From: Candidatus Obscuribacterales bacterium
GTDB lineage: Bacteria; Cyanobacteriota; Vampirovibrionia; Obscuribacterales; Obscuribacteraceae
Assembly: GCA_031292355.1 (NCBI GenBank)
Contig: JARLHI010000048.1
Coordinates: forward strand, 372,001 to 436,000
Length of the DNA stretch: 64,000 bases
Direction of reading: 5' to 3'
Shown piece by piece: positions 55,026-63,501 of this stretch. Numbering within the stretch: the first letter of the stretch is position 1; each line of letters opens with the position of its first letter. Made by a program: the position numbers and the translations under genes. The notes under the pieces are model-generated. The model ran no database searches and was not told the DNA's origin. It was given only the letters and a program-made list of their open reading frames with translations.

Positions 55026-56501
55026 ATGCTTTTTAACTCGATCAAATACTTGCTGTTTTTACCAATTGTGTTTGCCCTTTTTTGGGCGAGCCCAAAGCGC
55101 TTTCGCGTGCCGATTCTACTCGTTGCAAGTTATGTCTTCTACATCAGCTGGCGCCCTGTTTTCCTCTTGCTCATTCTCGGTCTTACTGCCGCCAATTTTT
55201 TGTTTGGTAACAAAATTGCCGAATGCGGTCAAAACCTTTCGCAAAAGAAACTCCTTTTGACCGCTGCCGTTGCCACCAATTTGCTCACACTAATATATTT
55301 CAAATATGCCTACTTCCTTGATGACCTGTGCATTAGAGCCATGGCACCGCTGGGAGTACACATAGGCAAATTACCTTTCGATATTGTTTTGCCACTCGGC
55401 ATATCATTTTTCGTTTTTGAATTCATCCATTACGTTGTGGACGTTTACAGAGGCGGTCAGCCTATCAAGTCATTAGCTAATTTCGCTTTGTTCGCCAGCT
55501 TCTTTCCGACGCAAATTGCGGGGCCAATCAAACGCTACCAGGATTTTCTACCTCAATTTGAAAAGCCAGATATATTTTCGATTGAGAATTTCGACAATGG
55601 CGTCGCCCTAATACTCTTAGGTTTGTGCAAAAAAGTTCTGGTGGCCGACACACTCTCCTTCTTTGTCAGCGCCGGATACGGACACGCAGCCAGTTTCACC
55701 GGACTAGACCTTTGGATTTTCACCTGGGCATTTGCTTTTCAAATCTATTTCGACTTCTCAGGATACACAGATATTGCGCGTGGCTCCGCACTTCTTTTCG
55801 GCTTTAAAGTGCCAATCAATTTCAACTTGCCTTACCTTTCTCAAAGTGTTTCTGAATTCTGGCGTCGCTGGCACATTTCGCTATCAACCTGGTTACGTGA
55901 CTACTTATTCATTCCATTAGGTGGCTCACGCTGCTCGCGCCTTTTGACTGCCCGAAATCTAATCATTACGATGACTCTGGGAGGCTTATGGCATGGCGCC
56001 AGCGGCCACTTCCTCGCCTGGGGCTTATATCACGGCATACTGTTGACGGCACACCGCGAATTCACCATATGGAAAAAGAGCAGCGCTTCGGCACTTGCTT
56101 CACTTTCCAGCCAAGTTCTTGCAAGTCGCTGGGGCAGCGCACTTTCATTGGTTCTTACCTTTCAAACCATTTGCATCGGCTGGGTCTTTTTTCGCGCAGA
56201 CTCCCTTAAAACAAGTATCGTGTGCCTACGCAAAATGTTCTTTGTCGATGAAATTGTGCTTGGGAATCTGCCATCACAAATGGTGCTGCCAGTAATCAAC
56301 TATCCACTAATCTTTCCTTATATATTTGTGCTGTTACCACTTCTTTGCGCCAGCCATCTGCTTATGGGGAAAATAAATCAAAGCGAATTTGTTCGAAAAA
56401 CACCAAAGGTTATTAAAGCTGCCTGGTGTCTCGTTTTGATTCTGTTAATTGTAATTTTTTCGCCGGATCAATCGCCCCGATTTATCTACTTTCAATTTTA
56501 A
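55026..56501 (+). CDS. MBOAT-family O-acyltransferase (AlgI-like)
   Basis: A 491-residue polytopic membrane protein. The start at ATG 55026 gives MLFNSIKYLLFLPIVF, typical of AlgI/DltB relatives; an upstream start at 54996 would add ten non-family residues. Family motifs are GISFFVFEFIHYVVDVYRG, SFFPTQIAGPIKRY, FDFSGYTDIARGSALLFG, the RRWHISLSTWLRDYLFIPLGG block and the catalytic His in GGLWHGAS. It probably acetylates an extracytoplasmic polysaccharide. No exopolysaccharide genes and no AlgJ/AlgX-like partner lie nearby. Confidence 0.95.
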   Translation: MLFNSIKYLLFLPIVFALFWASPKRFRVPILLVASYVFYISWRPVFLLLILGLTAANFLFGNKIAECGQNLSQKKLLLTAAVATNLLTLIYFKYAYFLDDLCIRAMAPLGVHIGKLPFDIVLPLGISFFVFEFIHYVVDVYRGGQPIKSLANFALFASFFPTQIAGPIKRYQDFLPQFEKPDIFSIENFDNGVALILLGLCKKVLVADTLSFFVSAGYGHAASFTGLDLWIFTWAFAFQIYFDFSGYTDIARGSALLFGFKVPINFNLPYLSQSVSEFWRRWHISLSTWLRDYLFIPLGGSRCSRLLTARNLIITMTLGGLWHGASGHFLAWGLYHGILLTAHREFTIWKKSSASALASLSSQVLASRWGSALSLVLTFQTICIGWVFFRADSLKTSIVCLRKMFFVDEIVLGNLPSQMVLPVINYPLIFPYIFVLLPLLCASHLLMGKINQSEFVRKTPKVIKAAWCLVLILLIVIFSPDQSPRFIYFQF

Positions 56502-56512
56502 GGGTTAGAAAC

Positions 56513-56989
56513 TTGACTTCGATTAGATTGATGAGAGATGAAGACCTACACGAACTTGCTGTCATTTACGTGAGTGCTTTTGCAGATCCTGAACTGAATG
56601 AACATTGGACTGAGCAAGCTGCACATGCTTTATTGTCGGACTGGCTGAAACGACAACCGGACTTAGCATTTGTAGCCGAGTCGAATAACAAATTGATGGG
56701 TGCATTTGTCGTTGGCATTAGGCCATGGTGGGACGGTAACCATCTCGTCGATGGAGAATTATTTGTGGCACTTGAACACCAGGGGCGTGGAGTAGCTCGA
56801 CAACTTGTCCAACACGTCGTGCTCACTGCTGTTGAAAAATATGCAGTAGTCGTCTGGGAGAGCTACACATTTCGTGGTCAAGAATTTCCGCTAAATTGGT
56901 ACAAGCGATTAGGCTTTCGCGAAATTGAGGAATGGGTAATGATTCGGGCTGACGTCGCTGAGCTTCTAGCTGATATGCAATCTTGCTAA
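56513..56989 (+). CDS. GNAT-family N-acetyltransferase
   Basis: A 158-residue protein starting at TTG 56513 with AGGG eight bases upstream and just after the MBOAT stop; a longer frame from 56426 would overlap MBOAT. It reads SIRLMRDEDLHELAVIYVSAF, GAFVVGIRPWWDG, ELFVALEHQGRGVARQLVQHVV (the acetyl-CoA-binding loop) and NWYKRLGFREIEEWVMI. Substrate unknown. The 11-base gap suggests co-transcription with the acyltransferase. Confidence 0.9.
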   Translation: MTSIRLMRDEDLHELAVIYVSAFADPELNEHWTEQAAHALLSDWLKRQPDLAFVAESNNKLMGAFVVGIRPWWDGNHLVDGELFVALEHQGRGVARQLVQHVVLTAVEKYAVVVWESYTFRGQEFPLNWYKRLGFREIEEWVMIRADVAELLADMQSC

Positions 56990-56993
56990 ACTG

Positions 56994-58118
56994 ATGCAGC
57001 AGTTTTTCAGTCGAGGCAAAATAGTGGCTCACAAAATTTCCTCCGTTCGTCTGGCATTTGCCTTGGTATGTAGCACTGCCATTGCAACGTCGTTTCTCAC
57101 CGCAGTGTCGTCTATGGCTCAGCAGAGCCGAGCTGAAAAATTCGCCAAATTTCAAGAAATAATGCAAAATCGAAAAGCAGCAACATCAACGTCGCCTGAC
57201 GACCACATAGTCGTCTTGCTGCAAGACTGGACTGACACAGCTCGCAACCGCACCCTCCCTGTCAAAATTTATCAACCCAAGAGTGCCGGTCCCTACCCTG
57301 TCGTCATTTTTTCACACGGGCTTGGTGGCTCGCGTGAATCGGCAAGTTATTTTGGCGCAGCCATGGCAAATAACGGCTACTTATGCCTTGCCTTGCAGCA
57401 CCCAGGCAGCGATACATCGGTCTGGATGGACTCCTTACAAAAAGGTCAGGGCGACATCAAGGAAGGCGTTCTAAGTGATATGCGTAAAGCTGCCAGTCCA
57501 GAAAATCTGCGTCTTCGAGTCGACGACGTCAAGTTTGTGCTCAATGAACTTGAGCGGCTCAATGCATCCGCCGGTGAGTGGCACCACAGACTCGATTTGA
57601 CAAAAATCGGCTGCTCGGGACATTCTTTTGGCGCAGGCACCACGATGGCAATCGCCGGTCAGAACTACGGATTTGGTGGCAAGAAACTTACGATTAACGA
57701 TCCCCGCGTCAAGGCGGTACTATACATGAGCCCGCCGGTTAATTTACGCGGTCGCGATCCCAAAGTCGTTTACGACTCAATAAAAATTCCTGGCATGCTC
57801 ATGACCGGCACCGAGGACAAATCGCCTATTAACGACAATTCAGCTGCCGATCGCTTGATCCCGTTTGAGAATATAGCCGCTCCGGATCAGTACCTCGTCA
57901 ATTTTAATGGCGGCGATCATATGATTTTTAGTGGACGCAACCTTCGAGGCGAACAGGGCCGAGACGCCGTCAAAGACGAACATTTTCATGCGCTCATCAA
58001 CAAATTGAGTCTGGCATTTTTCGATGCTTACCTCAAAGGCGATCAAAAGCAAAAGCAGTGGCTGAAGCAATCTGCTGCAGAATATCTCGGAAACGCAGCC
58101 GAGTTCAAATGCAAATAG
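56994..58118 (+). CDS. Exported alpha/beta hydrolase (dienelactone hydrolase/PAF-acetylhydrolase-like)
   Basis: A 374-residue protein with an N-terminal signal (about 14-43, ending SSMAQQ). It has VVIFSHGLGGSRES, the nucleophile elbow CSGHSFGAGTTM (Ser about 207), a late Asp in MTGTEDKSPI and His in FNGGDHMIFSG. The layout resembles chlorophyllase, PAF-acetylhydrolase and plasmalogen-esterase groups. It starts four bases after the GNAT stop and is followed after nine bases by the Clp-N gene. Substrate not predictable. Confidence 0.88.
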   Translation: MQQFFSRGKIVAHKISSVRLAFALVCSTAIATSFLTAVSSMAQQSRAEKFAKFQEIMQNRKAATSTSPDDHIVVLLQDWTDTARNRTLPVKIYQPKSAGPYPVVIFSHGLGGSRESASYFGAAMANNGYLCLALQHPGSDTSVWMDSLQKGQGDIKEGVLSDMRKAASPENLRLRVDDVKFVLNELERLNASAGEWHHRLDLTKIGCSGHSFGAGTTMAIAGQNYGFGGKKLTINDPRVKAVLYMSPPVNLRGRDPKVVYDSIKIPGMLMTGTEDKSPINDNSAADRLIPFENIAAPDQYLVNFNGGDHMIFSGRNLRGEQGRDAVKDEHFHALINKLSLAFFDAYLKGDQKQKQWLKQSAAEYLGNAAEFKCK

Positions 58119-58127
58119 GTCAATCGC

Positions 58128-58592
58128 ATGACACAATATGAGTACCAAAAATTCACACAGAAAGCGCTAATGGTCGTGATGTTAGCGCAGGAAGAGGCTT
58201 TGAGGCTCGGTCATAAGGAATGCGGAGCAGAAAATATCCTCACAGCGTTATCCGCAACAGGTCATTCATCAGAAATTTTGAAGTCAGTTGGTCTTTCGCA
58301 TAAGCAATTGCGTTCGACGGTTCGAAGGCTCACATCTAAAGCATCATCAACTTCTCTAAGAGATTCAATAACTCGATTTTTTCGCAAATCCGGAGTTGTG
58401 CAACTAAATGAGCAAAGTCGACAGATCTTCGAGTTCGTCTCGGAATTCCGAAAAAACGAAAAATCAATCGACACTCACCATTTGCTGCTTGGCATTATCG
58501 AACTGGATGGTGGCATAACGAAGCAAATTTTCTCAGAGAACAAAGTTGACTTAGAATCGCTCAAAGCGCGGTTGCATGCCTTCAACGGCTAA
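58128..58592 (+). CDS. Stand-alone Clp N-terminal-domain protein
   Basis: A 154-residue protein made only of a Clp-N double repeat. The first repeat is FTQKALMVVMLAQEEALRLGH followed by CGAENILTAL; the second is VVQLNEQSRQIFEFVSEF followed by IDTHHLLLGIIEL. There is no AAA+ ATPase. Relatives include ClpC/ClpA N-domains and small ClpS/ClpT-like accessory proteins, which modulate substrate choice by the Clp protease. Its 3' end overlaps the convergent membrane-protein gene by four bases. Clp adapter function is inference. Confidence 0.88.
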   Translation: MTQYEYQKFTQKALMVVMLAQEEALRLGHKECGAENILTALSATGHSSEILKSVGLSHKQLRSTVRRLTSKASSTSLRDSITRFFRKSGVVQLNEQSRQIFEFVSEFRKNEKSIDTHHLLLGIIELDGGITKQIFSENKVDLESLKARLHAFNG

Positions 58593-60154
58593 ATCGAGTT
58601 TGTTTTTGTGCTCAAACGGCGATAAAGATCTTCCGGCGTTTGCACAACCGAAAAGAAAAGTAGAAGCAACGACGGCCAGGTCTGCAAAAACAATCGTTCT
58701 TGTGATCCTGTCACCATCTCCGAAAGATTCCCCGGTGAGACGACGTAGACAAGAAAATAACCAGCAAACATGCCGAAGACTGTCGCAGCAATTACAAGAA
58801 CAGGTATTAGGTTCGAGCGTGGGAAACGTAAACCAAATAAAAGTCCATAGAAAACCAAAAATGGTAGGCCAAACCACTTGAATTCATTGATAAATGAACC
58901 GAAGATTTGTGGGTATCGCCCTGGTGCGAACAGTCTAGCCCACAATACTGGCAATGGCTGCTGAAACAGATCGGTCTCTGGCGCCAGGAAAATTTTGAAC
59001 AGAATTAAAAGTAGTGCCCAAGGAAAAAGTCCAAAAGCAAGCGACACAAATTTTCTGATGCGAGAAGACTTAGTTTGGCCGGTTGCCCAGAGCCCTAAAG
59101 ATGCAAGAGTGCAAAAGAGAAGAGCAAAGAGCCCGCCTTCGTTCTTGGTCCATGCGGCCATACCAGCAAACGTTCCTGACAGACAAAGCAGTCCGTCTTC
59201 ATTTGTAACTTGATGAAGGGCAAAACAGATCAACGCGGAGAGCATGTATGTTGACAGTGGCACATCCGCCTGTTGAGAACAGCCAAATAAATACAGAACT
59301 TGTAGACCCATTAACGCGAGTCCAGCCAGATATCCCTGATTTCGTGTACGGAGCAAAGCTACTCCAAACATGAGTATTGAGATTACCGATACTGTGAACA
59401 ATCCGCTTATTAAGAGTGGCGCTCTGACTGATTCATAGCCTTCCAGCTGCCATATAGCAGACACTGAGGCAGGCAAAAGGAGTGGATAATCAGGATGTAA
59501 CCAGCTGAACATTTCGTTGCCACTAAACTGCTGCATCCAGTCAGCTCCGCTGCGAAATAGAAAATGGGCGCGGGTATTCCACAACATCCACGCATCCCAC
59601 AGTCCAAGCGGCTCATGTGCGAGTTGACACGCGATGTGCAGGAGCGAGCACGCCCCCCCAAAACAAGCGGAAATCTCTATTAAAAAATTCCTTTCCGATT
59701 TAGTCGATATTTCCTGCCCGGTTCTAGCCTGTTTTCGATGTCGGACTATCAGCAAAAGAACTGAGACAGCAAGCGAAACTGTGCACATTATCAAAGCAAA
59801 CGGCACTGAGGCATTTCTTCCTCCAATCAGTAGCCATGCGAACCAGAGCCCAGAAATCGCTCCGATTCCCAGAGGCAATGAAAGGGCCAGGTCGAAACAA
59901 TGCCGAAATCGCCATTGATCGTTTGCAGGCCATGCGCTTAGCAAAGCGATATAAGACACCTCGGCAAAAGCAAGGTATGGATACGCAGGAAGGGACAACA
60001 GCGGTCCGCCCCAAACGAAAAAGCAGGCAATTGCCAAACAGCCCAGGAGAATCCTAGTCGCAATCTTGCGGGAAAACTTTGACTCGCTTGGGCAAGCTAC
60101 AGCAGCCAGTTGCATGCCCAGCGAGATGCCGAGGACCAGAGCTATTGCGCTCAT
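58589..60154 (-). CDS. Polytopic membrane protein, GT39-like (duplicate B)
   Basis: A 521-residue integral membrane protein with about 12 hydrophobic helices. The soluble loop after residue 185 has EPLGLWDAWMLWNTRAHFLF, a pattern like the acidic first loop of GT-C glycosyltransferases, followed by WLHPDYPLLLPASVSAIW. AAWTKNEGGLF lies between later helices. It is a close paralogue of the gene at 60838 (about 530 residues), sharing most residues. It follows the small one-TM gene by seven bases. A lipid-linked-sugar glycosyltransferase role is inference. Confidence 0.85.
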   Translation of the reverse strand: MSAIALVLGISLGMQLAAVACPSESKFSRKIATRILLGCLAIACFFVWGGPLLSLPAYPYLAFAEVSYIALLSAWPANDQWRFRHCFDLALSLPLGIGAISGLWFAWLLIGGRNASVPFALIMCTVSLAVSVLLLIVRHRKQARTGQEISTKSERNFLIEISACFGGACSLLHIACQLAHEPLGLWDAWMLWNTRAHFLFRSGADWMQQFSGNEMFSWLHPDYPLLLPASVSAIWQLEGYESVRAPLLISGLFTVSVISILMFGVALLRTRNQGYLAGLALMGLQVLYLFGCSQQADVPLSTYMLSALICFALHQVTNEDGLLCLSGTFAGMAAWTKNEGGLFALLFCTLASLGLWATGQTKSSRIRKFVSLAFGLFPWALLLILFKIFLAPETDLFQQPLPVLWARLFAPGRYPQIFGSFINEFKWFGLPFLVFYGLLFGLRFPRSNLIPVLVIAATVFGMFAGYFLVYVVSPGNLSEMVTGSQERLFLQTWPSLLLLFFSVVQTPEDLYRRLSTKTNSI

Positions 60155-60161
60155 ACGCTCA

Positions 60162-60671
60162 CTACACCTTTCTCAACAGCAAAAGCCCATGCCCAAAGTC
60201 CCGCATTAAGCGATAGCCTTCTGGCAGACGACTAGGTTGCCGCGAGGCATTTAGCAACAGATACTCGTGATGTTGATCATGCAACAATAAAATTGGTGCC
60301 AAGCCACATTGAATCTGGCAGTAATGTTCGAAAGCTTGAGAAGGCTCAGAGTCCATATAGCTGACACGTGCAAAGGCTGGCAGAAGCCCGCTCTTCCTTA
60401 CTATGTCACCCCGAGCTATCTGAGTCTCGACAAGGTTTACATATGGATCCCTGTCGAAGTTCCCCAAAAAGAGCGTTGGTTGGAGAAGCAACCAGATGAC
60501 CAAAAACATCACGGCGTGGCACAAGCGCTCACCTGTTCCTTTGCGCCTGACATAGTCAATCAAAGAAAATGAATAAATTTCTTTCACTACCGCCATACCC
60601 AGCGATTGTTCAGATGCCAACTTGGCTTGGCCGTCGATTGGCTCATTCTGCATGACACACTGATTCGGCAC
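60162..60671 (-). CDS. Small one-TM protein of the duplicated cassette (copy B)
   Basis: A 169-residue protein starting at GTG 60671. It has a single hydrophobic helix (about 51-71) after VKEIYSFSLIDY, then a soluble domain with QIARGDIVRKSGLLPAFARVSYMD, HYCQIQCGLAPILLLHDQHHEYLLLN and a conserved C-terminal RLPEGYRLMRDFGHGLLLLRKV-like end. Its paralogue at 62444 differs chiefly in the N-terminal 25 residues. No ribosome-binding site is seen before the GTG, but sequence upstream is conserved between copies. Function unknown. Confidence 0.75.
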   Translation of the reverse strand: MPNQCVMQNEPIDGQAKLASEQSLGMAVVKEIYSFSLIDYVRRKGTGERLCHAVMFLVIWLLLQPTLFLGNFDRDPYVNLVETQIARGDIVRKSGLLPAFARVSYMDSEPSQAFEHYCQIQCGLAPILLLHDQHHEYLLLNASRQPSRLPEGYRLMRDFGHGLLLLRKV

Positions 60672-60837
60672 AAATAAATTAAGCAGGGTGCAAATATACC
60701 ACCAAGCCGAACGTGTCGATAATTCTGAGAAATTTTTGTGAACTATTTTATGTAGACTCTCAAGTTGAGTTGAAACCTCGCTCTTATAGCAACGAAAACT
60801 ACAAGTACAAATGCATCAGTTGAACGAATGGCGATAA
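60672..60837. other. Spacer between the two cassette copies
   Basis: This 166-base spacer separates the two copies. Its first 40 bases (from 60672) resemble the sequence after 62935: both hold GGTATATTTGCAC and TTAAT toward the small gene, so they probably carry a duplicated promoter. The remainder has no recognised feature. Confidence 0.35.
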
Positions 60838-62436
60838 TTATGGGTCATCCGCCATCGCCGATGGTGCTGTCGAAGACAAATTTGTTCTTGCGCTGAACCG
60901 GCGATAAATATCTTCCGGAGTTTGCACAACTGAAAAGAAAAGCAGAAGCAACGACGGCCAGGTCTGTAAAAACAATCGTTCTTGCGACCCTGCAAGCAGC
61001 TTCGAAGGATCCACCGGTGAGATGACGTAGACGAGAAAATAACCAGTAAACATGCCGAAGACTGTCGCAGCAATTACAAGCACAGGTATTAGCTTCGAGC
61101 GTGGAAAGCGTAAACCGAATAAGAGTCCATACAAAACCAAAAAAGGTGAGCCAAACCAAGTAAATTCTCTACAAAATGAACTAAGGATCTGCGGGTATCG
61201 CCCTGGGGTGAACAGTTTAGCCCACAGTTCTGGCAGTGGCTGCTGAAACAGATCGGTCTCTGGCGCGAGAAAAATTTTGAAAAGAATTAAAAGTAAAGCC
61301 CAGGGAAAAAGTCCAAAAGCTAAGTACGCCAATTTTCTGATGCGAAAAGACTTCGTTTGGCTCGTTGCCCAGAGCCCAAGAAATGCAACAGTGCAAAAGA
61401 CAAGAGCAAAGAGCCCGCCTTCGTTCTTTGTCCATGCAGCCATACCGGCGAAAGTACCGGACAGATATAACAATCCGTTTTGATTAGTAACTTCGTGTAG
61501 AGAAAAACAAACTAGTGCGGCGAGCATGTATGCCGACAATGGCACGTCCGCCTGTTGAGAACACCCCCATAAATACAGAACTGGTACGCTCATTATCGCC
61601 AGTCCAGCCAGATAGCCTTGATTGCGTGTGCGGAGCAAAGCTACCCCAAACATGAGTATTGAGATTACCGCCACTGTAAACAATCCGCTTATCAACATTG
61701 GCGCCGCGACTGATTCCTGTCCCTTCAGCTGCCATATAGCAGACACAGAGGCAGGCAAAAGGAGTGGATAATCAGGATGCAGCCAGAGGAATATATCGTG
61801 CCCACTAAACTGTTTCATCCAGTCAGCTCCGCTGCGAAATAGAAAATGGGCGCGGGTATTCCACAGCATCCACGCATCCCATAGTCCAAGCGGCTCATGT
61901 GCGAGTCGAGATGTGATGTGCAGGAGCGAGCATATACCACCCAAACAAGCGGAAATCTCGATCAAATAGTGCCTTTCCAAGTTCGGCGATAACTCCTGTC
62001 TGCTTGTAGCTTGTTTGCGATGCCGGACTATCATCAGAAGAACAGAAAGAGCAAGCGAAACCGCACACATTATCAAAGCGAAAGGCACCGATGCATCTCT
62101 TCCTCCAACTAGCAGCCATACGAACCAGAGCAGAGAAGTCGCTCCTATTCCCAGGGGCAATGAAAGGGCCAAGTCGAACCACTGCCTGAGTCGCCATTGA
62201 TAGGCCGCAGGCCATGCGCTTAGTAAGGCGAGAAAGGACACCTCGGCGAAAAGCAGGTCGGGATACGGGCGAAGAGGCAGCAACGATCCGAACCAAACGA
62301 AAAAACAGACAATTGCCAAATTGCTCAGGAGAATCCTAATCGCAGTCTTGCTGGAAAACCTTGAACTGCTTGGGCAAGCTAAGGCAACCAATTGCGCGCC
62401 CAAGGAAATAGAGAGAACACAAGCGAATGCTGTCAT
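60838..62436 (-). CDS. Polytopic membrane protein, GT39-like (duplicate A)
   Basis: A 532-residue paralogue of the gene at 58589. It shares EPLGLWDAWMLWNTRAHFLF and WLHPDYPLLLPASVSAIW, and again carries AAWTKNEGGLF between helices. Differences are scattered and mostly conservative; the C-terminus is longer (ends SAMADDP). It follows its one-TM partner after seven bases, exactly as in the other copy, so the unit was duplicated as a pair. Function as for the other copy. Confidence 0.85.
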   Translation of the reverse strand: MTAFACVLSISLGAQLVALACPSSSRFSSKTAIRILLSNLAIVCFFVWFGSLLPLRPYPDLLFAEVSFLALLSAWPAAYQWRLRQWFDLALSLPLGIGATSLLWFVWLLVGGRDASVPFALIMCAVSLALSVLLMIVRHRKQATSRQELSPNLERHYLIEISACLGGICSLLHITSRLAHEPLGLWDAWMLWNTRAHFLFRSGADWMKQFSGHDIFLWLHPDYPLLLPASVSAIWQLKGQESVAAPMLISGLFTVAVISILMFGVALLRTRNQGYLAGLAIMSVPVLYLWGCSQQADVPLSAYMLAALVCFSLHEVTNQNGLLYLSGTFAGMAAWTKNEGGLFALVFCTVAFLGLWATSQTKSFRIRKLAYLAFGLFPWALLLILFKIFLAPETDLFQQPLPELWAKLFTPGRYPQILSSFCREFTWFGSPFLVLYGLLFGLRFPRSKLIPVLVIAATVFGMFTGYFLVYVISPVDPSKLLAGSQERLFLQTWPSLLLLFFSVVQTPEDIYRRFSARTNLSSTAPSAMADDP

Positions 62437-62443
62437 GCGGTAA

Positions 62444-62935
62444 TTACACCTTTCTCAACAGCAAAAGCCCATGCCCAAAGTCCCGCATTAAGCGATACCC
62501 TTCCGGCAGGCGGCTAGGTCGCTGCGACGCATTCAGCAACAGATGTTCGTGCCATTGATCTTGCAGCAAGAAAATTGGCGCCAAGCCACATTGAATCTGG
62601 CAGAATCGATTGAAAGCTTCATGAGGGTTAGGATCCATGTAGCTGACCCGTGTGAAGGCCGGCAAAAGCCCGCTTTTCCTCACAGTATCGCCCCGAGCTA
62701 TCTGATTCTCGACACGGTTCACATATGCATATTTGTCGAAATTGATCGAGTAATAGAGCGTTGACTGAAGAAGCCACCCGACGATCAAAAACAGAGCAGC
62801 GTGGCAAAGGCGCTCATCTGCCCCCTTGCGCTGGCACGCATAATCAACCAGAGAAAATGAATGAATTTCTTTCACTATAGTCATACTCAGCGACTCTTCA
62901 CATTTCGGCTTGGCCGTCGATGAGTGATTAGCCAC
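62444..62935 (-). CDS. Small one-TM protein of the duplicated cassette (copy A)
   Basis: A 163-residue protein from GTG 62935, paralogous to the gene at 60162. It shares VKEIHSFSLVDY, a hydrophobic helix at about 45-63, QIARGDTVRKSGLLPAFTRVSYMD and QIQCGLAPIFLL, and the same C-terminal end. An ATG at residue 18 (MTIVKEI) is an alternative start. Function unknown. Confidence 0.75.
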   Translation of the reverse strand: MANHSSTAKPKCEESLSMTIVKEIHSFSLVDYACQRKGADERLCHAALFLIVGWLLQSTLYYSINFDKYAYVNRVENQIARGDTVRKSGLLPAFTRVSYMDPNPHEAFNRFCQIQCGLAPIFLLQDQWHEHLLLNASQRPSRLPEGYRLMRDFGHGLLLLRKV

Positions 62936-63061
62936 AAATGAATTAAACAGAGTGCAAATATACCATTTTGGTTAACAAATTTCACTCTAGACTCAATGAA
63001 TCAGCCGGAACCACCCTAACGTCAATTGCGTCTGCTTAAGCACAGCACCAGAGGCAAGTTT

Positions 63062-63298
63062 ATGTCAGAGACAGTGAGCAAACCGAACCATCACAGCGAC
63101 AAAGTCCCGACCAAGGAAGAGCGTGACGCTGCCTATTCTAATGATGGTGGACGCAAAGCCATCGAAGAGCCAATCGACCAAATTGAAAAGGAAAGTTGCG
63201 AGGCACCAATTGGGCTCGACACTGAAACCAAAGCTGAAAGATGCGATGCTAAACCGCAAAGCTGTGACTCTAAAGCGAAAGAAAAGAAGTCGGACTAA
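63062..63298 (+). CDS. Small acidic/basic hydrophilic protein
   Basis: A 78-residue protein from ATG 63062 with GAGGCAAG seven bases upstream; an ATG at 63026 lacks a comparable site. It is rich in Lys, Glu and Asp with three Cys in a loose C-terminal repeat (ESCEAP, ERCDAK, QSCDSK). No domain recognised; probably disordered. Its stop overlaps that of the convergent small gene by four bases. Confidence 0.6.
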   Translation: MSETVSKPNHHSDKVPTKEERDAAYSNDGGRKAIEEPIDQIEKESCEAPIGLDTETKAERCDAKPQSCDSKAKEKKSD

Positions 63299-63477
63299 CC
63301 TGCTTCTCCGACAGACTCGGAATCTAACTTTTGCAATTCTGTTTGCAAACGCAAAATTGCCTGCTCAAAATTTGGTACACAATTTGCATGCGCTGCGTTG
63401 TTGCCAAATTTCTCAGCATGCACGCTAAGCTCGCGCTCGAGATTTTCAATTGTCATTTTCAAAAATGCGCGGTCCAC
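63295..63477 (-). CDS. Small helical protein
   Basis: A 60-residue protein starting at GTG 63477 with AAGGAG seven bases upstream. It is a probable helical hairpin or coiled coil (MTIENLERELSVHAEKF and FEQAILRLQTELQKLD). It lies 24 bases downstream of the AddA-like gene on the same strand, so probably co-transcribed. Function unknown. Confidence 0.6.
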   Translation of the reverse strand: MDRAFLKMTIENLERELSVHAEKFGNNAAHANCVPNFEQAILRLQTELQKLDSESVGEAG

Positions 63478-63501
63478 TTTTCGCTCCTTCTTTCGTTTAA
63501 T

